Shown one piece after another: positions 24,225 to 32,731 of a stretch of 48,295 nt of DNA. Positions within the stretch are counted from its first letter, which is position 1, and the number at the start of each line of letters is the position of its first letter. The notes below the pieces were generated by a model, which was given only the letters and a program-made list of their open reading frames with translations, was not told where the DNA came from and searched no databases. Source of the stretch: Clostridia bacterium (GTDB lineage: Bacteria; Bacillota; Clostridia; Christensenellales; Aristaeellaceae); assembly GCA_017395685.1 (NCBI GenBank), contig JAFQOD010000007.1, forward strand, positions 1 to 48,295, written 5' to 3'. The position numbers and the translations under genes are program-made.

Positions 24225-24956
24225 TTATGTCAGATCTGCTTCCAGGCGGACGCAGCGGCCCACGAAGGTGAGTTCGTTGTAATTTTTGATTTCGGATTCA
24301 AAGGCGTCGTCATATTTCTGCAGCATGGCCTGATAATCATTGACCCGCTTTACCTTGCGCAGCAGCTTGCCCTGGGGCGTCTGCAGCAGCATGATGGCCC
24401 CATCCACGGCGGCCTGGGCGGGCACCACCAGCAGCAGATCGCCCTTCTGCACCCGGAAGCCCCTCAGATCATTATCCGGCGCCATGAAATAATACACCTT
24501 ATCAGGAGACGCCCCTTCGATCTTGCCGTTGGTGATGGGCAGCAGCCGGTGGCCCACTTCCTTCATCACGGCGTTATAGATGGGCACATGCTTGAGCACG
24601 CCGGAAAGGGCGTCCAGCCAGATGGAGCCGCCGCTGTCGGCGCTTTCGGCTACGGCCTTGGGCCGCTGGGACAGGGGCTGGGCGGGGGATTTTTCCACCG
24701 CTTTGGCCAGGCTGGGCATGGCAGACTGCAGATCCACCGTTGCGGCAATATCATCCAGGGTGAAATCCGATTCATTATGCTGCTTCAGGCCCATGGTTTT
24801 GAGGATGCGCCGGGCTTGATCATCGGCGATGATGCGGGTGCCGGCCTCCACCTCCATCAGATATTTGTCGCTGACGCCGCATTTGCGGGCCACCTGCTTG
24901 TGGGTCAGGCCCTGGCGGGTACGCTCCAGACGGATCAAATCACCTAATCTGCTCAT
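24225..24956 (-). CDS. XRE-family regulator with a degenerate S24-like domain
   Basis: 243 residues. The N-terminal helix-turn-helix (residues ~5-55) reads LIRLERTRQGLTHKQVARKCGVS and KYLMEVEAGTR. A linker (~75-110) leads to a LexA/S24-like fold: PITNGKIEGASPDKVYYFMAPDNDLRGFRVQKGDLLLVVP. The usual catalytic Ser (in S-M before the GD turn) is not seen, so self-cleavage is unlikely. Last gene of the operon with methyltransferase, RNase and barstar genes, 35 bases after barstar; a good candidate for the operon's regulator. Confidence 0.8.
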   Translation of the reverse strand: MSRLGDLIRLERTRQGLTHKQVARKCGVSDKYLMEVEAGTRIIADDQARRILKTMGLKQHNESDFTLDDIAATVDLQSAMPSLAKAVEKSPAQPLSQRPKAVAESADSGGSIWLDALSGVLKHVPIYNAVMKEVGHRLLPITNGKIEGASPDKVYYFMAPDNDLRGFRVQKGDLLLVVPAQAAVDGAIMLLQTPQGKLLRKVKRVNDYQAMLQKYDDAFESEIKNYNELTFVGRCVRLEADLT

Positions 24957-24991
24957 GGGAAATTACCTCCGAAAAAAGTTGTTTGAATGCC

Positions 24992-25282
24992 TTATTGGCC
25001 GTAATCGCTCTGGCCGGAAATGATCTCAATATTCAGATGAGGATTTTCCTGGGTGGCAAGGAAGAATACCGTCATAAATCCGGGCCACTTATCGGGCATC
25101 TTTTCGGCGGGAACGCCAATATCCTCAATGATCAATTCGATATCCTTCAATTCCGTCAGGCAATCGTGGAGCGCATCCAGATTATGCCCGTAATAATCGG
25201 GGAAGGAAAGGGCACTTTTCAGGGCCTGGTGGGCCGCCCGGGGACAATCCCAGGATGCGGCGGAAAGATGAATCTGCTTCAT
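24992..25282 (-). CDS. Barstar-family ribonuclease inhibitor
   Basis: A 96-residue acidic cytoplasmic protein. FPDYYGHNLDALHDCLTEL at residues 28-45 matches barstar's binding helix; D36 and D40 correspond to barstar Asp35 and Asp39, which plug the barnase active site. The ATG overlaps the stop of the upstream RNase gene by four bases (ATGA), so every RNase translation event is coupled to inhibitor synthesis, as an immunity protein requires. Confidence 0.92.
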   Translation of the reverse strand: MKQIHLSAASWDCPRAAHQALKSALSFPDYYGHNLDALHDCLTELKDIELIIEDIGVPAEKMPDKWPGFMTVFFLATQENPHLNIEIISGQSDYGQ

Positions 25283-26022
25283 TCCTTGATCTCCTCAAAG
25301 GTTTCGTAGTGATCCTCGGTATAGAATACCAGGCCGTCATTGCTGAATACAATGCGCTTGCCATTGCGGTAGCGGCCCTCAAAATCGATATCGCATTCGT
25401 AATACTGGCGGCCGCCTTTCCGGGGCAGCAGGCCCTCGTAATTGCCGAATTTATCGCCGCCGATGCTCCTGCCCGGGGCCACCTCCCACAGATTGCCTTC
25501 GCTGCTTTCCCAGCCCAGGGCCTGGGCCTCTTTCTTGGTGATGTAATTTTCAGGCAGCTCCCCGAAGGCGAACAGATAAGCGGCCACATGCTCCTTATCG
25601 GAATACCATTCCCCCTGGATGACAAAATCATCCGCTTCTTTTTCTTCCTGCCGGGGGGCAGGGGTGGAAGCGGGCAATTGATCGGGCAGATCCTCTGTAA
25701 TCAGGGAATAGGTATCCCAATCCATTTCGCCGGTGGCGGGCACGCCGAAATCCTGCTGGAAGGCGATGACCGCTTTTTCGAAATCCTTGCTGAAATTGCC
25801 GCTGATGGGGCCGTCATAATACCCCAGATCATACAGCGCCTGCTGCGCCCTGCGCACCGGCTCCCCGCCGGAGCCCTTTTTCAGCGTTTTGAAGGCATCC
25901 TCCGCCTGGGCGGAGGGCAGCAGCCAGGAAGCATCATTCCCGGGCAGCAGGGGAAGGAAGCTGCCTGCCAACAGCATAAGGGCCGTCAGCAGGGTTATCA
26001 GGCGCATGAACAGATTTTTCAT
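25279..26022 (-). CDS. Secreted barnase-family ribonuclease with peptidoglycan-binding domain
   Basis: 247 residues in three parts: a signal peptide (1-~40), a PG_binding_1-type domain (~45-110: LKKGSGGEPVRRAQQALYDLGYY, FGVPATGEMDW), a Pro/Glu-rich linker, and a barnase domain (~155-247). The last tracks barnase closely: YITKKEAQALGW, GRSIGGDKFGNYEGLLP, YYECDIDF, RIVFSNDG and DHYETFEEI. General base E209, R223 and general acid H238 correspond to barnase Glu73, an active-site Arg, and His102. The expected activity is guanyl-preferring RNA cleavage. The wall-binding module is unusual for barnases and suggests display or retention at the cell surface. ATG overlaps the methyltransferase stop by four bases. 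Confidence 0.9.
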   Translation of the reverse strand: MKNLFMRLITLLTALMLLAGSFLPLLPGNDASWLLPSAQAEDAFKTLKKGSGGEPVRRAQQALYDLGYYDGPISGNFSKDFEKAVIAFQQDFGVPATGEMDWDTYSLITEDLPDQLPASTPAPRQEEKEADDFVIQGEWYSDKEHVAAYLFAFGELPENYITKKEAQALGWESSEGNLWEVAPGRSIGGDKFGNYEGLLPRKGGRQYYECDIDFEGRYRNGKRIVFSNDGLVFYTEDHYETFEEIKE

Positions 26023-27245
26023 TCTTCATCCTCCTTCTGCCGCCACAGGCTGCGGTTGCCGTAAATATCAATGATCAGGATGGCCGGGGTGCCCCGGAGC
26101 TGGGGCAATTGCAGAAGCGGGGAAAGATCGGGGGTATGCTTCCTGCGGGCGGCGCTGGCCTGGGCATGGAATACCCCGTCCTGATAAAAGCCCACGCTCC
26201 ATTGATCGATGGCGTCCAGCCCCTGGATATCCCCCTGGGGCGGAATATATTTGGATAGATAGATATCATGATAGGCGATGCCGGGGATAAATTCCGCCTC
26301 CAGATGGGCGTTGGGGCACTGGATGGGGGCGGAGAGGGTGAAATCCGTTTCCAGCAGCCGCTTCCTGGTGACGGAAAGGGATTGGGGGCTGAGATCGGCG
26401 GAAAGATACCGGCGCCCATTGGCCGCGGCGGCCAGGGCGGTGGTGCCGCTGCCGGCGAACAGATCGGCCACCAGATCCCCGGGCCTGGTGGAGGAAAGGA
26501 TGATCCGGTTCAGCAGCGCCTGGGGCTTCTGGGTATCATAGCCGGTGCGCTGGGGATCCTTCTGCTGCAGATGGCTTACATCCGCCCATACATCCCCGGG
26601 ATAGACGGGATCATCATCATAATAGGTATAGATCTTGCCGCCGGATTGGATGGTGCGGAAGGAGCGGCCGTTTTCATCCACGCATTTGCGCATGTGATTG
26701 GATCGGTTTTCGCTGCGGGGCAGGGGCACCGCAGTGATATCGAAAAACTGCCGCCGGGATTTGCGGTAGAAAAGGATGACGTCGTGCTTCCGGGACAAGC
26801 GCTTCATGCTGCGGCCGCCGGTCTGATAGGCCCAGATAATTTCATTGACGAAATTGCTCTCCCCGAAAATTTCATCGCAGAGGATGCGGGCATGGGCGCT
26901 CATCCGGCTGTCCAGATGCAGAAAGAGGGAGCCGGATTCATCCAGCAGCATTTTTGCATTTTCCAGGGCATCCCTGAGCAGGGCCAGATATTCCCCCTTG
27001 CTTTCGAACCGGTCGGAATAGGCGGGCAGAGTGATCACCTCTTTGCCCGTTTCCCAGCCTGCCTTGCCCACCCGCATGCGGAAGGAAAAATCCTCCCCCG
27101 TCATGAAGGGGGGATCCAGATAGACCAATTGTACCTGGCCTGCCCAGGGGGCAAAATCCCCGCCCCGGGCATCGGCGAGCATAATATTGCCGGCAGCGCC
27201 GGTACCGTGTATTTCCTTGTGGCAAATGGCCTGGATCCAGCCCAT
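26019..27245 (-). CDS. Beta-class DNA (adenine-N6 or cytosine-N4) methyltransferase
   Basis: 408 residues. Motif IV YLDPPF is near residue 43 and motif I FAGSGTTALAAA comes late (about residue 265), the permuted beta order seen in type III Mod proteins and orphan methyltransferases. TQKPQALLNRIILSSTRPGDLVADLFAGSG is the usual SAM-site approach. The C-terminal ~110 residues are not typical and may carry target recognition. No restriction endonuclease gene is adjacent. It starts 15 bases after the cysteine-cluster gene and overlaps the RNase gene, so it belongs to that operon. Confidence 0.9.
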   Translation of the reverse strand: MGWIQAICHKEIHGTGAAGNIMLADARGGDFAPWAGQVQLVYLDPPFMTGEDFSFRMRVGKAGWETGKEVITLPAYSDRFESKGEYLALLRDALENAKMLLDESGSLFLHLDSRMSAHARILCDEIFGESNFVNEIIWAYQTGGRSMKRLSRKHDVILFYRKSRRQFFDITAVPLPRSENRSNHMRKCVDENGRSFRTIQSGGKIYTYYDDDPVYPGDVWADVSHLQQKDPQRTGYDTQKPQALLNRIILSSTRPGDLVADLFAGSGTTALAAAANGRRYLSADLSPQSLSVTRKRLLETDFTLSAPIQCPNAHLEAEFIPGIAYHDIYLSKYIPPQGDIQGLDAIDQWSVGFYQDGVFHAQASAARRKHTPDLSPLLQLPQLRGTPAILIIDIYGNRSLWRQKEDEE

Positions 27246-27260
27246 GATTGCCCCTCCTTT

Positions 27261-27743
27261 TTAAAGCTTGGAAAGCTGATCGTTGAATGCGTGAATAGCG
27301 GAAAGGAAAGCGGCATGCTCCGGACAGGCATACAGGATTTTTCCTGCCTGGCAGACCGCATCGGTAAAATCTTTGGCCAGGCCGGCCTTGCCCCATTCCA
27401 TCAGGGGGCACATGGCCCAGCCCCGGCGATCCATCTTCGCCCCTTTTTCCGTGGGCAGCAGGGGGAAGAGCCGGCAGGAAAGGGGCCGGTCTTTCCGATC
27501 ACATTGGCCGCCGCAGATCAGCAGCTTTGCCCCTTCCATGACCAGATCATCCCGGATGATGGAAAAGCCCTCCGGCAGGGGATCATACAGCATTTCTTCC
27601 CCCGGAAAGAGCAGCATGCCTCCCTGGCCGTCCTCATCGCATTCACAGCAGGCGCCGCCGCAGATGCGGCCGCAATCCTGCCTCAGCGGTGTTACGGATT
27701 CCAATATCTCCCGGGCGGCGATCACGGCATCCAGCCCATTCAT
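27261..27743 (-). CDS. Cysteine-cluster protein (YkgJ/Fli-lysine-methylase-like)
   Basis: 160 residues. Clustered cysteines read CGRICGGACCECD near the N-terminus, CGGQC and later RPLSCRLFP, similar to the zinc/iron-binding CxxxC...CRxxP pattern of YkgJ-type proteins. A longer frame to 27809 exists, but GGGGGAATCTGC precedes the ATG at 27743 and a promoter lies upstream of that, so I use 27743. Function unknown; it is the first gene of the methyltransferase-RNase-barstar-XRE operon. Confidence 0.65.
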   Translation of the reverse strand: MNGLDAVIAAREILESVTPLRQDCGRICGGACCECDEDGQGGMLLFPGEEMLYDPLPEGFSIIRDDLVMEGAKLLICGGQCDRKDRPLSCRLFPLLPTEKGAKMDRRGWAMCPLMEWGKAGLAKDFTDAVCQAGKILYACPEHAAFLSAIHAFNDQLSKL

Positions 27744-27771
27744 GCAGATTCCCCCAAAATAATTTTCTTCT

Positions 27772-27822
27772 ATTCTATCACGTTTGGCCGGGATTGACAA
27801 GGCGGACAAGAGGAGATAAGAT
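27772..27822. promoter_or_regulatory. Divergent promoters with superimposed -35 elements
   Basis: Minus strand: TTGTCA (27795-27800), 17 bases, TAGAAT (27772-27777), for the RNase-barstar operon. Plus strand: TTGACA (27794-27799), 17 bases, TAAGAT (27817-27822), for cca. The two -35 hexamers occupy the same seven bases. Confidence 0.6.
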
Positions 27823-29101
27823 GGATGGGAAGGGAGCGATTCACGTGAAATTTGATCTTCCGTCCCCGGTGATCCAGGCCATTGACCGGCTGGAGAACCG
27901 GGGCTATGCCGCCTACGTGGTGGGGGGCTGCGTACGGGATTTTATATTGGGCGTCACGCCCCATGATTATGATATCTGCACGGCTGCATCCCCGGAAGAA
28001 ATGAAGATGATTTTCCGGGACGAGCGCACCATCGAAACGGGACTGAAGCATGGCACGCTGACGGTGCTGCTGGCGGACATGCCTCTGGAAATTACCACCT
28101 TCCGGCAGGATGGGGAATATCTGGATGGGCGGCATCCGGCCAGCGTATCCTTTACCCGGGCGGTGGAGGATGATCTTTCCCGCCGGGATTTCACCATCAA
28201 TGCCATGGCTTATTCCCCCTCCCGGGGGCTGTGCGATCCCTTTCACGGCAGGGAGGATTGCGCCCTGGGGATCATCCGGTGTGTGGGGGAGGCGGAAAGG
28301 CGGTTTTCCGAGGATGGGCTGCGCATTCTGCGGGCGCTCCGGTTTTCTGCCCGGCTTTCCTTTCCCATTGAGGAGGGAACGGCCCGGGCGCTGCGGAGGC
28401 TGAAAAACAATTTACAAAAGATCAGCAGGGAGCGGATTGCATCCGAGCTGACCGGCATTCTGCAGGGCAGGGATTGCGCATCCATCCTGGCGGCATACGG
28501 AGATGTATTGGCGGCTTCCCTGCCGGAGCTGAGCTTTATGGATGATGAGGCCTGGCGCCGTGCCGGCGGCCTGATCCCTTATTGTCCGGCGGATGGGATG
28601 ATCCGCCTGGCTGCGTTATTGCGAAACTGCCATCCCTCAGGAATAGCGGAAAACTGCGCCCGGCAGGCCCGGTTGATCATCCAGGGGCTGAAAATGCCGG
28701 TCAAAATGATGGATGGGGCGGAACAACTGGTTTTACATCAGCAGGATGCCGTCACGCTGGAAAATATCCAGGAAATGCTGTGGCGGCTGCAGCCGGAGGG
28801 GCTTTCCCGGCTGCTTCAAATGAAAAAGGCCATGGCCCTCTATGAGGGGCAGCCCGGGGCGGAGGGACGCTTCCTGGCATTGGAAGAAAAAATGCAGGGG
28901 CTGATCCGCTCTGACTGCTGCTATCGCCTGGGGCAGCTTTCCGTAAAGGGGCAGGATCTTGCGGCCCAGGGCCTCAGAGGGCCCGCCATCGGCGCCATGC
29001 TGGAGGAACTGATGCTTCAGGTGGTGCGGGGCAAGATACCCAATGAGCGGGAAAGGCTGATGGATTATATCCGATCCAATACCAGCCGCCTTGCGGAATA
29101 A
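27821..29101 (+). CDS. cca: CCA tRNA nucleotidyltransferase
   Basis: Adds or repairs the 3' CCA of tRNAs. The class II head domain is clear: YVVGGCVRDFILG (nucleotide-binding GGxVRD), HDYDICT (metal-binding DxD), LEITTFR, then RRDFTINAMAYS and ERRFSEDGLRILRALRFSARL. No HD domain signature is seen. 426 residues from ATG 27821 (AGGAG five bases upstream). However, the promoter at 27794-27822 would place transcription initiation downstream of that ATG, making the GTG at 27845 (GGGAG eight bases before) a serious alternative. The tRNAs in this window encode CCA, so the role may be mostly repair. Confidence 0.93.
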   Translation: MDGKGAIHVKFDLPSPVIQAIDRLENRGYAAYVVGGCVRDFILGVTPHDYDICTAASPEEMKMIFRDERTIETGLKHGTLTVLLADMPLEITTFRQDGEYLDGRHPASVSFTRAVEDDLSRRDFTINAMAYSPSRGLCDPFHGREDCALGIIRCVGEAERRFSEDGLRILRALRFSARLSFPIEEGTARALRRLKNNLQKISRERIASELTGILQGRDCASILAAYGDVLAASLPELSFMDDEAWRRAGGLIPYCPADGMIRLAALLRNCHPSGIAENCARQARLIIQGLKMPVKMMDGAEQLVLHQQDAVTLENIQEMLWRLQPEGLSRLLQMKKAMALYEGQPGAEGRFLALEEKMQGLIRSDCCYRLGQLSVKGQDLAAQGLRGPAIGAMLEELMLQVVRGKIPNERERLMDYIRSNTSRLAE

Positions 29102-29119
29102 TGCCCTGTTTGCTATAAT
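29091..29119 (+). promoter_or_regulatory. Promoter of the formate/nitrite transporter gene
   Basis: TTGCGG (29091-29096), 17-base spacer, TATAAT (29114-29119) with extended TGC; overlaps the end of cca. Confidence 0.65.
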
Positions 29120-29162
29120 ATTTCCAGTTTGTTACTGATCATCGGAAAGGAAGGAATGCGAT

Positions 29163-29945
29163 ATGCTTACCTCCCGTGAAATTACGAAAAAATGGGAAGC
29201 CATTGCGGATACAAAATGCGGCCTGCCCGCTGTCCGGTGCTTTTTATTGGCGGTGCTGGCGGGGTTATTCATCGGCCTGGGGGCCATGGGCGCCACGGTG
29301 ATTCAATCCCTGGCCCAGGCGGGGCTGGGGAAATTGCTGGGCGCCAGCGTATTTCCCACCGGGCTGATGCTGGTGGTGCTGGCCGGGGGCGAATTATTCA
29401 CCGGCAATTGCCTGATGGCCGGCCCTGCCCTGATGGGAAAAGTCAGATGGAAGGGTGTGCTGCGCAATTGGGGCATTGCCTATGTGGGCAATATGCTGGG
29501 GGCATTCCTGGTGGCGGTGATCGCAACAGCCGGGGGCGTATTGCAATCCCATGGTCAGGCTACGGCCGATCTGGCGCTGACGATTGCCGCCAATAAATTC
29601 AATCTTTCCTTCCTGGATGCGCTGCTCAAGGGCATCGGCTGCAATATCCTGGTATGCGGTGCGGTCTTTATGGCCACCGGCGCCCAGTCCGGGGGCAGCA
29701 AGGCGGTCTGCTGTTTCTTTCCCATCATGCTGTTTGTGCTCTGCGGGCTGGAGCATTCCATTGCCAATATGTATTATGTGCCCGCCGGGCTGCTGATGCA
29801 ATTGATGCCCCGGTATGGCATTGCAGCCCCGCAGGTGACCGTATCCGCCTATCTGCTGCAGAATCTTTTGCCCGTCACCCTGGGCAATATCCTGGGCGGC
29901 GCTGGCCTGGCCGCAGCCTATGCCGGCATTCACAGGGAGAAGTGA
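29163..29945 (+). CDS. Formate/nitrite transporter (FNT) family channel
   Basis: 260 residues with six transmembrane segments, forming the pentameric aquaporin-like FNT fold. GGELFTGNCLM is the family signature loop, and the second half has the matching NxxxC region (GIGCNILVCGAVFMA) and the GLEHSIANMYYVP block with the central histidine of FNT pores. Substrate (formate, nitrite or hydrosulfide) cannot be separated by eye. AAGGAAGG lies before the ATG. No pyruvate formate-lyase or nitrite reductase genes are adjacent. Confidence 0.9.
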   Translation: MLTSREITKKWEAIADTKCGLPAVRCFLLAVLAGLFIGLGAMGATVIQSLAQAGLGKLLGASVFPTGLMLVVLAGGELFTGNCLMAGPALMGKVRWKGVLRNWGIAYVGNMLGAFLVAVIATAGGVLQSHGQATADLALTIAANKFNLSFLDALLKGIGCNILVCGAVFMATGAQSGGSKAVCCFFPIMLFVLCGLEHSIANMYYVPAGLLMQLMPRYGIAAPQVTVSAYLLQNLLPVTLGNILGGAGLAAAYAGIHREK

Positions 29946-29952
29946 GGCGAAG

Positions 29953-30037
29953 TTATTGCGGGAGGGGGATTCTTTTTCAAAAGAATCCCCCTCCCGCACC
30001 CACCCCAAGAAAACTGATTCCGGATATTATTTGGATT
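29953..30037 (-). repeat. Dispersed palindromic repeat, copy B (inverted)
   Basis: GCGGGAGGGGGATTCTTTTT and AAAAGAATCCCCCTCCCGC form a near-perfect hairpin (29957-29997), followed on the minus strand side by the same lead-in as copies A and C (complement of CCAAGAAAACTGATTCCGGA at 30004-30023). It could also terminate the FNT transcript, though T runs are weak. Confidence 0.8.
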
Positions 30038-30166
30038 GTATTTTATCAGCTGTTTTCCCAGCGAGCCTTCTGTTGGGTCCGGGGAAAAATTGGAAGCTGT
30101 TTGTAATTCAGAATTCCGCATTTCGAATTCCGAATGCTATATTGACCGCATCTGGAGGAAAATCCT

Positions 30167-31897
30167 ATGCCCATGGATGGCCTGACCCTGGAATTCATTG
30201 CCCGGGAATTGAAAAATACCCTGCTGGACGGGCGGATTGAAAAAGTAAATCAGCCGGAACGGGATATGCTGGTGCTGCTCATCCGTGCCCAGGGGAAGAA
30301 TCATAAATTGCTGCTTTCTGCTGCCCCCTCCTTTTCCAGGGCGCATATGACCGGCGCTTCCTATCAGAATCCGCCGGATGCCCCCATGTTCTGCATGCTG
30401 ATGCGCAAGCATCTGCAGTCCGGCCGCATTACCGATATTGCCCAGCTGGGGGGCGACCGGATATTGAAAATTGTGGTGGAAAACAAGGATGAACTGGGGG
30501 ATACCGCCCCCCGGGAACTGTATCTGGAATTGATGGGGCGCCACAGCAATCTGACGCTGGTGATGAACGGCCGCATTGTGGACGCCATCCGCCATGTATC
30601 CGGGGATATGAGCCGGGTGCGCCAAGCGCTGCCGGGGCTGCCCTTTGTGCTGCCGCCGGAACAGGATAAGATGGATCCCGCATCCCTCACGGCGGAAAAC
30701 CTGTTTGATCGGCTGCATGCCCTTTCCGGCCCGGCGGATAAGGCGCTGTCCGCCTCCATCCGGGGGCTGTCCCCGGTGGCGGCGAGGGAAATTGCCTTCC
30801 GTGCCACCGGCATGCATCGGGCGGAGATGGATGATCTGAACAAAGCGGAGCTTGCCAGGGTGGTGGCGAAGTTCTTTGATAAAATGCCGGAATTATTCAG
30901 GCCCACCGCCCAGCTGGATGCCGATCATCTCATCCAGGATGTGCTGCCCTTTCCCTATCTTTCCCTGGATACCGGGCTGCAGCGCAGCTATCCCACCCTT
31001 TCCCAGGCGCTGGATGATTTCTATTTCGGCCGGGACCGGCGGGATCGGATGAATCAGAAGAGCGCCACCCTGAAGCGGCTGATCAAAACCCATCTGGAGC
31101 GGGATGAGAAAAAACTGGCCCTTCAGGAGGAGGAACTGACTGCCTCCGCCCGGATGGAGGAATACCGCATTGCCGGGGAATTGCTCACCGCCCAGGCCTA
31201 TCTGGTGCCCCGGGGGGTGGACAGGGTATCCCTGCCCAATTTCTATGATGAAAACGGGGGCATGATGGAAATCCAGCTGGATGTGGCCCTGACCCCCGCT
31301 CAGAATGCCCAGAAATATTTCAAGCGCTATCGTAAAGCCCGCTCTGCCCAGGAGCTGGCCAGGGGCCAGAAGGAAAAAACCTTAAAGGAAATGGAGATTC
31401 TGGAGCAGGCGCTGTTTGATCTGGAGGAGAGCGAAACGGAGCAGGATCTTTCCGATGTGCGCAAATCCCTGGAGGATGCGGGGCTGCTGCGGGCATCCGC
31501 TGCCAGTAAGAAAAATAAGCGGCCCCAGGAAAGCGCCCCCATGCGCTTCATTGCCCCTGACGGCACCGAAATTTTCGTGGGCAAGAATTCCGCCCAGAAT
31601 GACCGCATCACCGGCGCTGCCCGGGGCAGCGATACCTGGCTGCATGCAAAGGATATGCCCGGATCCCATGTGGTGATTAAATGCGAAAGCCCGTCCCCGG
31701 AAACCATGATGATGGGGGCCAAGCTGGCGGGCTGGTTTTCCAAGGGCAAGGGCATTTCCGTGCCGGTGGATTACACCCTGCGGAAATTCGTGAAAAAGCC
31801 CGGCGGCGCACCGGCCGGCTTTGTGATCTATACCCATCAGAAAACGGTGATGGTATCCGCCACGGAAGGGGAGATCGCCGCCATGAAGCGGGGATAA
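30167..31897 (+). CDS. rqcH: RqcH/NFACT-family ribosome quality-control protein
   Basis: Bacterial Rqc2 homologue that binds stalled 50S-peptidyl-tRNA and directs C-terminal alanine tailing. 576 residues, full length. The NFACT-N domain carries GGDRIL with D97-R98, the tRNA-recognition pair described in Bacillus RqcH; HhH and long coiled-coil segments (residues ~300-440) follow, and the NFACT-R domain closes with FVGKNSAQNDRIT, DTWLHAKDMPGSHVVI and TLRKFVKKPGGAPAG. GGAGG lies before the ATG. In older annotations this is a fibronectin-binding protein. Confidence 0.95.
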   Translation: MPMDGLTLEFIARELKNTLLDGRIEKVNQPERDMLVLLIRAQGKNHKLLLSAAPSFSRAHMTGASYQNPPDAPMFCMLMRKHLQSGRITDIAQLGGDRILKIVVENKDELGDTAPRELYLELMGRHSNLTLVMNGRIVDAIRHVSGDMSRVRQALPGLPFVLPPEQDKMDPASLTAENLFDRLHALSGPADKALSASIRGLSPVAAREIAFRATGMHRAEMDDLNKAELARVVAKFFDKMPELFRPTAQLDADHLIQDVLPFPYLSLDTGLQRSYPTLSQALDDFYFGRDRRDRMNQKSATLKRLIKTHLERDEKKLALQEEELTASARMEEYRIAGELLTAQAYLVPRGVDRVSLPNFYDENGGMMEIQLDVALTPAQNAQKYFKRYRKARSAQELARGQKEKTLKEMEILEQALFDLEESETEQDLSDVRKSLEDAGLLRASAASKKNKRPQESAPMRFIAPDGTEIFVGKNSAQNDRITGAARGSDTWLHAKDMPGSHVVIKCESPSPETMMMGAKLAGWFSKGKGISVPVDYTLRKFVKKPGGAPAGFVIYTHQKTVMVSATEGEIAAMKRG

Positions 31898-31995
31898 AAG
31901 GAATTTTTCCTTTTCCCGGTTTTTCGGCAGGAAGCGCCGGATTTGCGGCGAAACAATCATTACTGATTTTTGTACGTTCAAGGAGGATGATTCCC

Positions 31996-32667
31996 ATGAC
32001 CATGCTGGAAACCCTGCGGGAAAAGAACCCTGGCCTGCCTTTCTATTCCGTATATGATCCTGAATTCCGCCCCTTCGGCAAGGTAATCAAGGATTTTGAT
32101 GCTTCTGCTCTCATCGAAACCTGCGAAAAGGCCGCCGTGATGCCCCAAGCCGGTGTAAATTATGTGCCCGATATGCCCGAACTGGAAGCCCTGACCGAAT
32201 CTTTTGCCGCCGTCAAGCATCAGCTGCGGGGCGAAGGCCATACCCAGATCGGCGTATGCTGGGGCTATAACAGCACCCTGCAGTGCCTGGAATATCACCG
32301 CGCCAGCGAGCATAATATTGCCGTCAGTGATGTGGTGCTGTTGCTTGCCGCCCAGCAGGATATGGAAGGCAATGATCTGCCCGCCGGTAAGGTGGTAGGC
32401 TTCTATTGCCCCAAGGGCACCACCATTGAGGTGTATGCCACTTCCCTGCATTATGCCCCTTGCCAGGTGGATGATAATGGCTTCCGCTGCATCGTCATTC
32501 TGCCCCGGGGCACCAATCATGATCTGGAATGCGAAAAGCCCGATACCCTGGAAGGCAAGATTCTCTGGGCCAAGGATAAGTGGCTCATCGCCCATGCGGA
32601 GGCCCCCGAAGCCCAGAAGGGCGCCTATGTGGGCATCCATGGCGAAAATTATGTGGTGAAATATTGA
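31996..32667 (+). CDS. DUF4867 family protein
   Basis: 223 residues, soluble, cupin-like in its second half (GFYCPKGTTIEVYATSLHYAPCQV, CIVILPRGTNHDL). The pattern FYSVYDPEFRPFGKVI... YVPDMPELEAL is characteristic of DUF4867, a family commonly found beside L-fucose/arabinose isomerases, as here (33.9 kb). A role with sugar metabolism is therefore an inference. AGGAGG lies nine bases before this ATG; the next ATG at 32002 is less likely. The open frame upstream of it overlaps rqcH and is a shadow. Confidence 0.8.
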   Translation: MTMLETLREKNPGLPFYSVYDPEFRPFGKVIKDFDASALIETCEKAAVMPQAGVNYVPDMPELEALTESFAAVKHQLRGEGHTQIGVCWGYNSTLQCLEYHRASEHNIAVSDVVLLLAAQQDMEGNDLPAGKVVGFYCPKGTTIEVYATSLHYAPCQVDDNGFRCIVILPRGTNHDLECEKPDTLEGKILWAKDKWLIAHAEAPEAQKGAYVGIHGENYVVKY

Positions 32668-32698
32668 TCCCGGCGATTGTTTGAATGCGATCAGATGC

Positions 32699-32728
32699 AA
32701 AGGGCCCTGCTTCATCAGGGCCCTTTTT
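32699..32728 (+). terminator. Terminator of the DUF4867 gene
   Basis: AAAGGGCCCTG (32699-32709), loop CTTCAT, CAGGGCCCTTT (32716-32726), T run. Confidence 0.9.
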
Positions 32729-32731
32729 CTT

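Noticed and set aside
24225-24956. Phage repressor indicating a prophage
   Set aside because: No integrase, structural or lysis genes are in the neighbourhood.
26019-27245. Complete restriction-modification system
   Set aside because: No endonuclease gene is found next to the methyltransferase; the adjacent nuclease is a secreted RNase of the barnase family.
26268-27797. 509-codon open frame on the plus strand
   Set aside because: Antisense shadow of the methyltransferase and cysteine-cluster genes.
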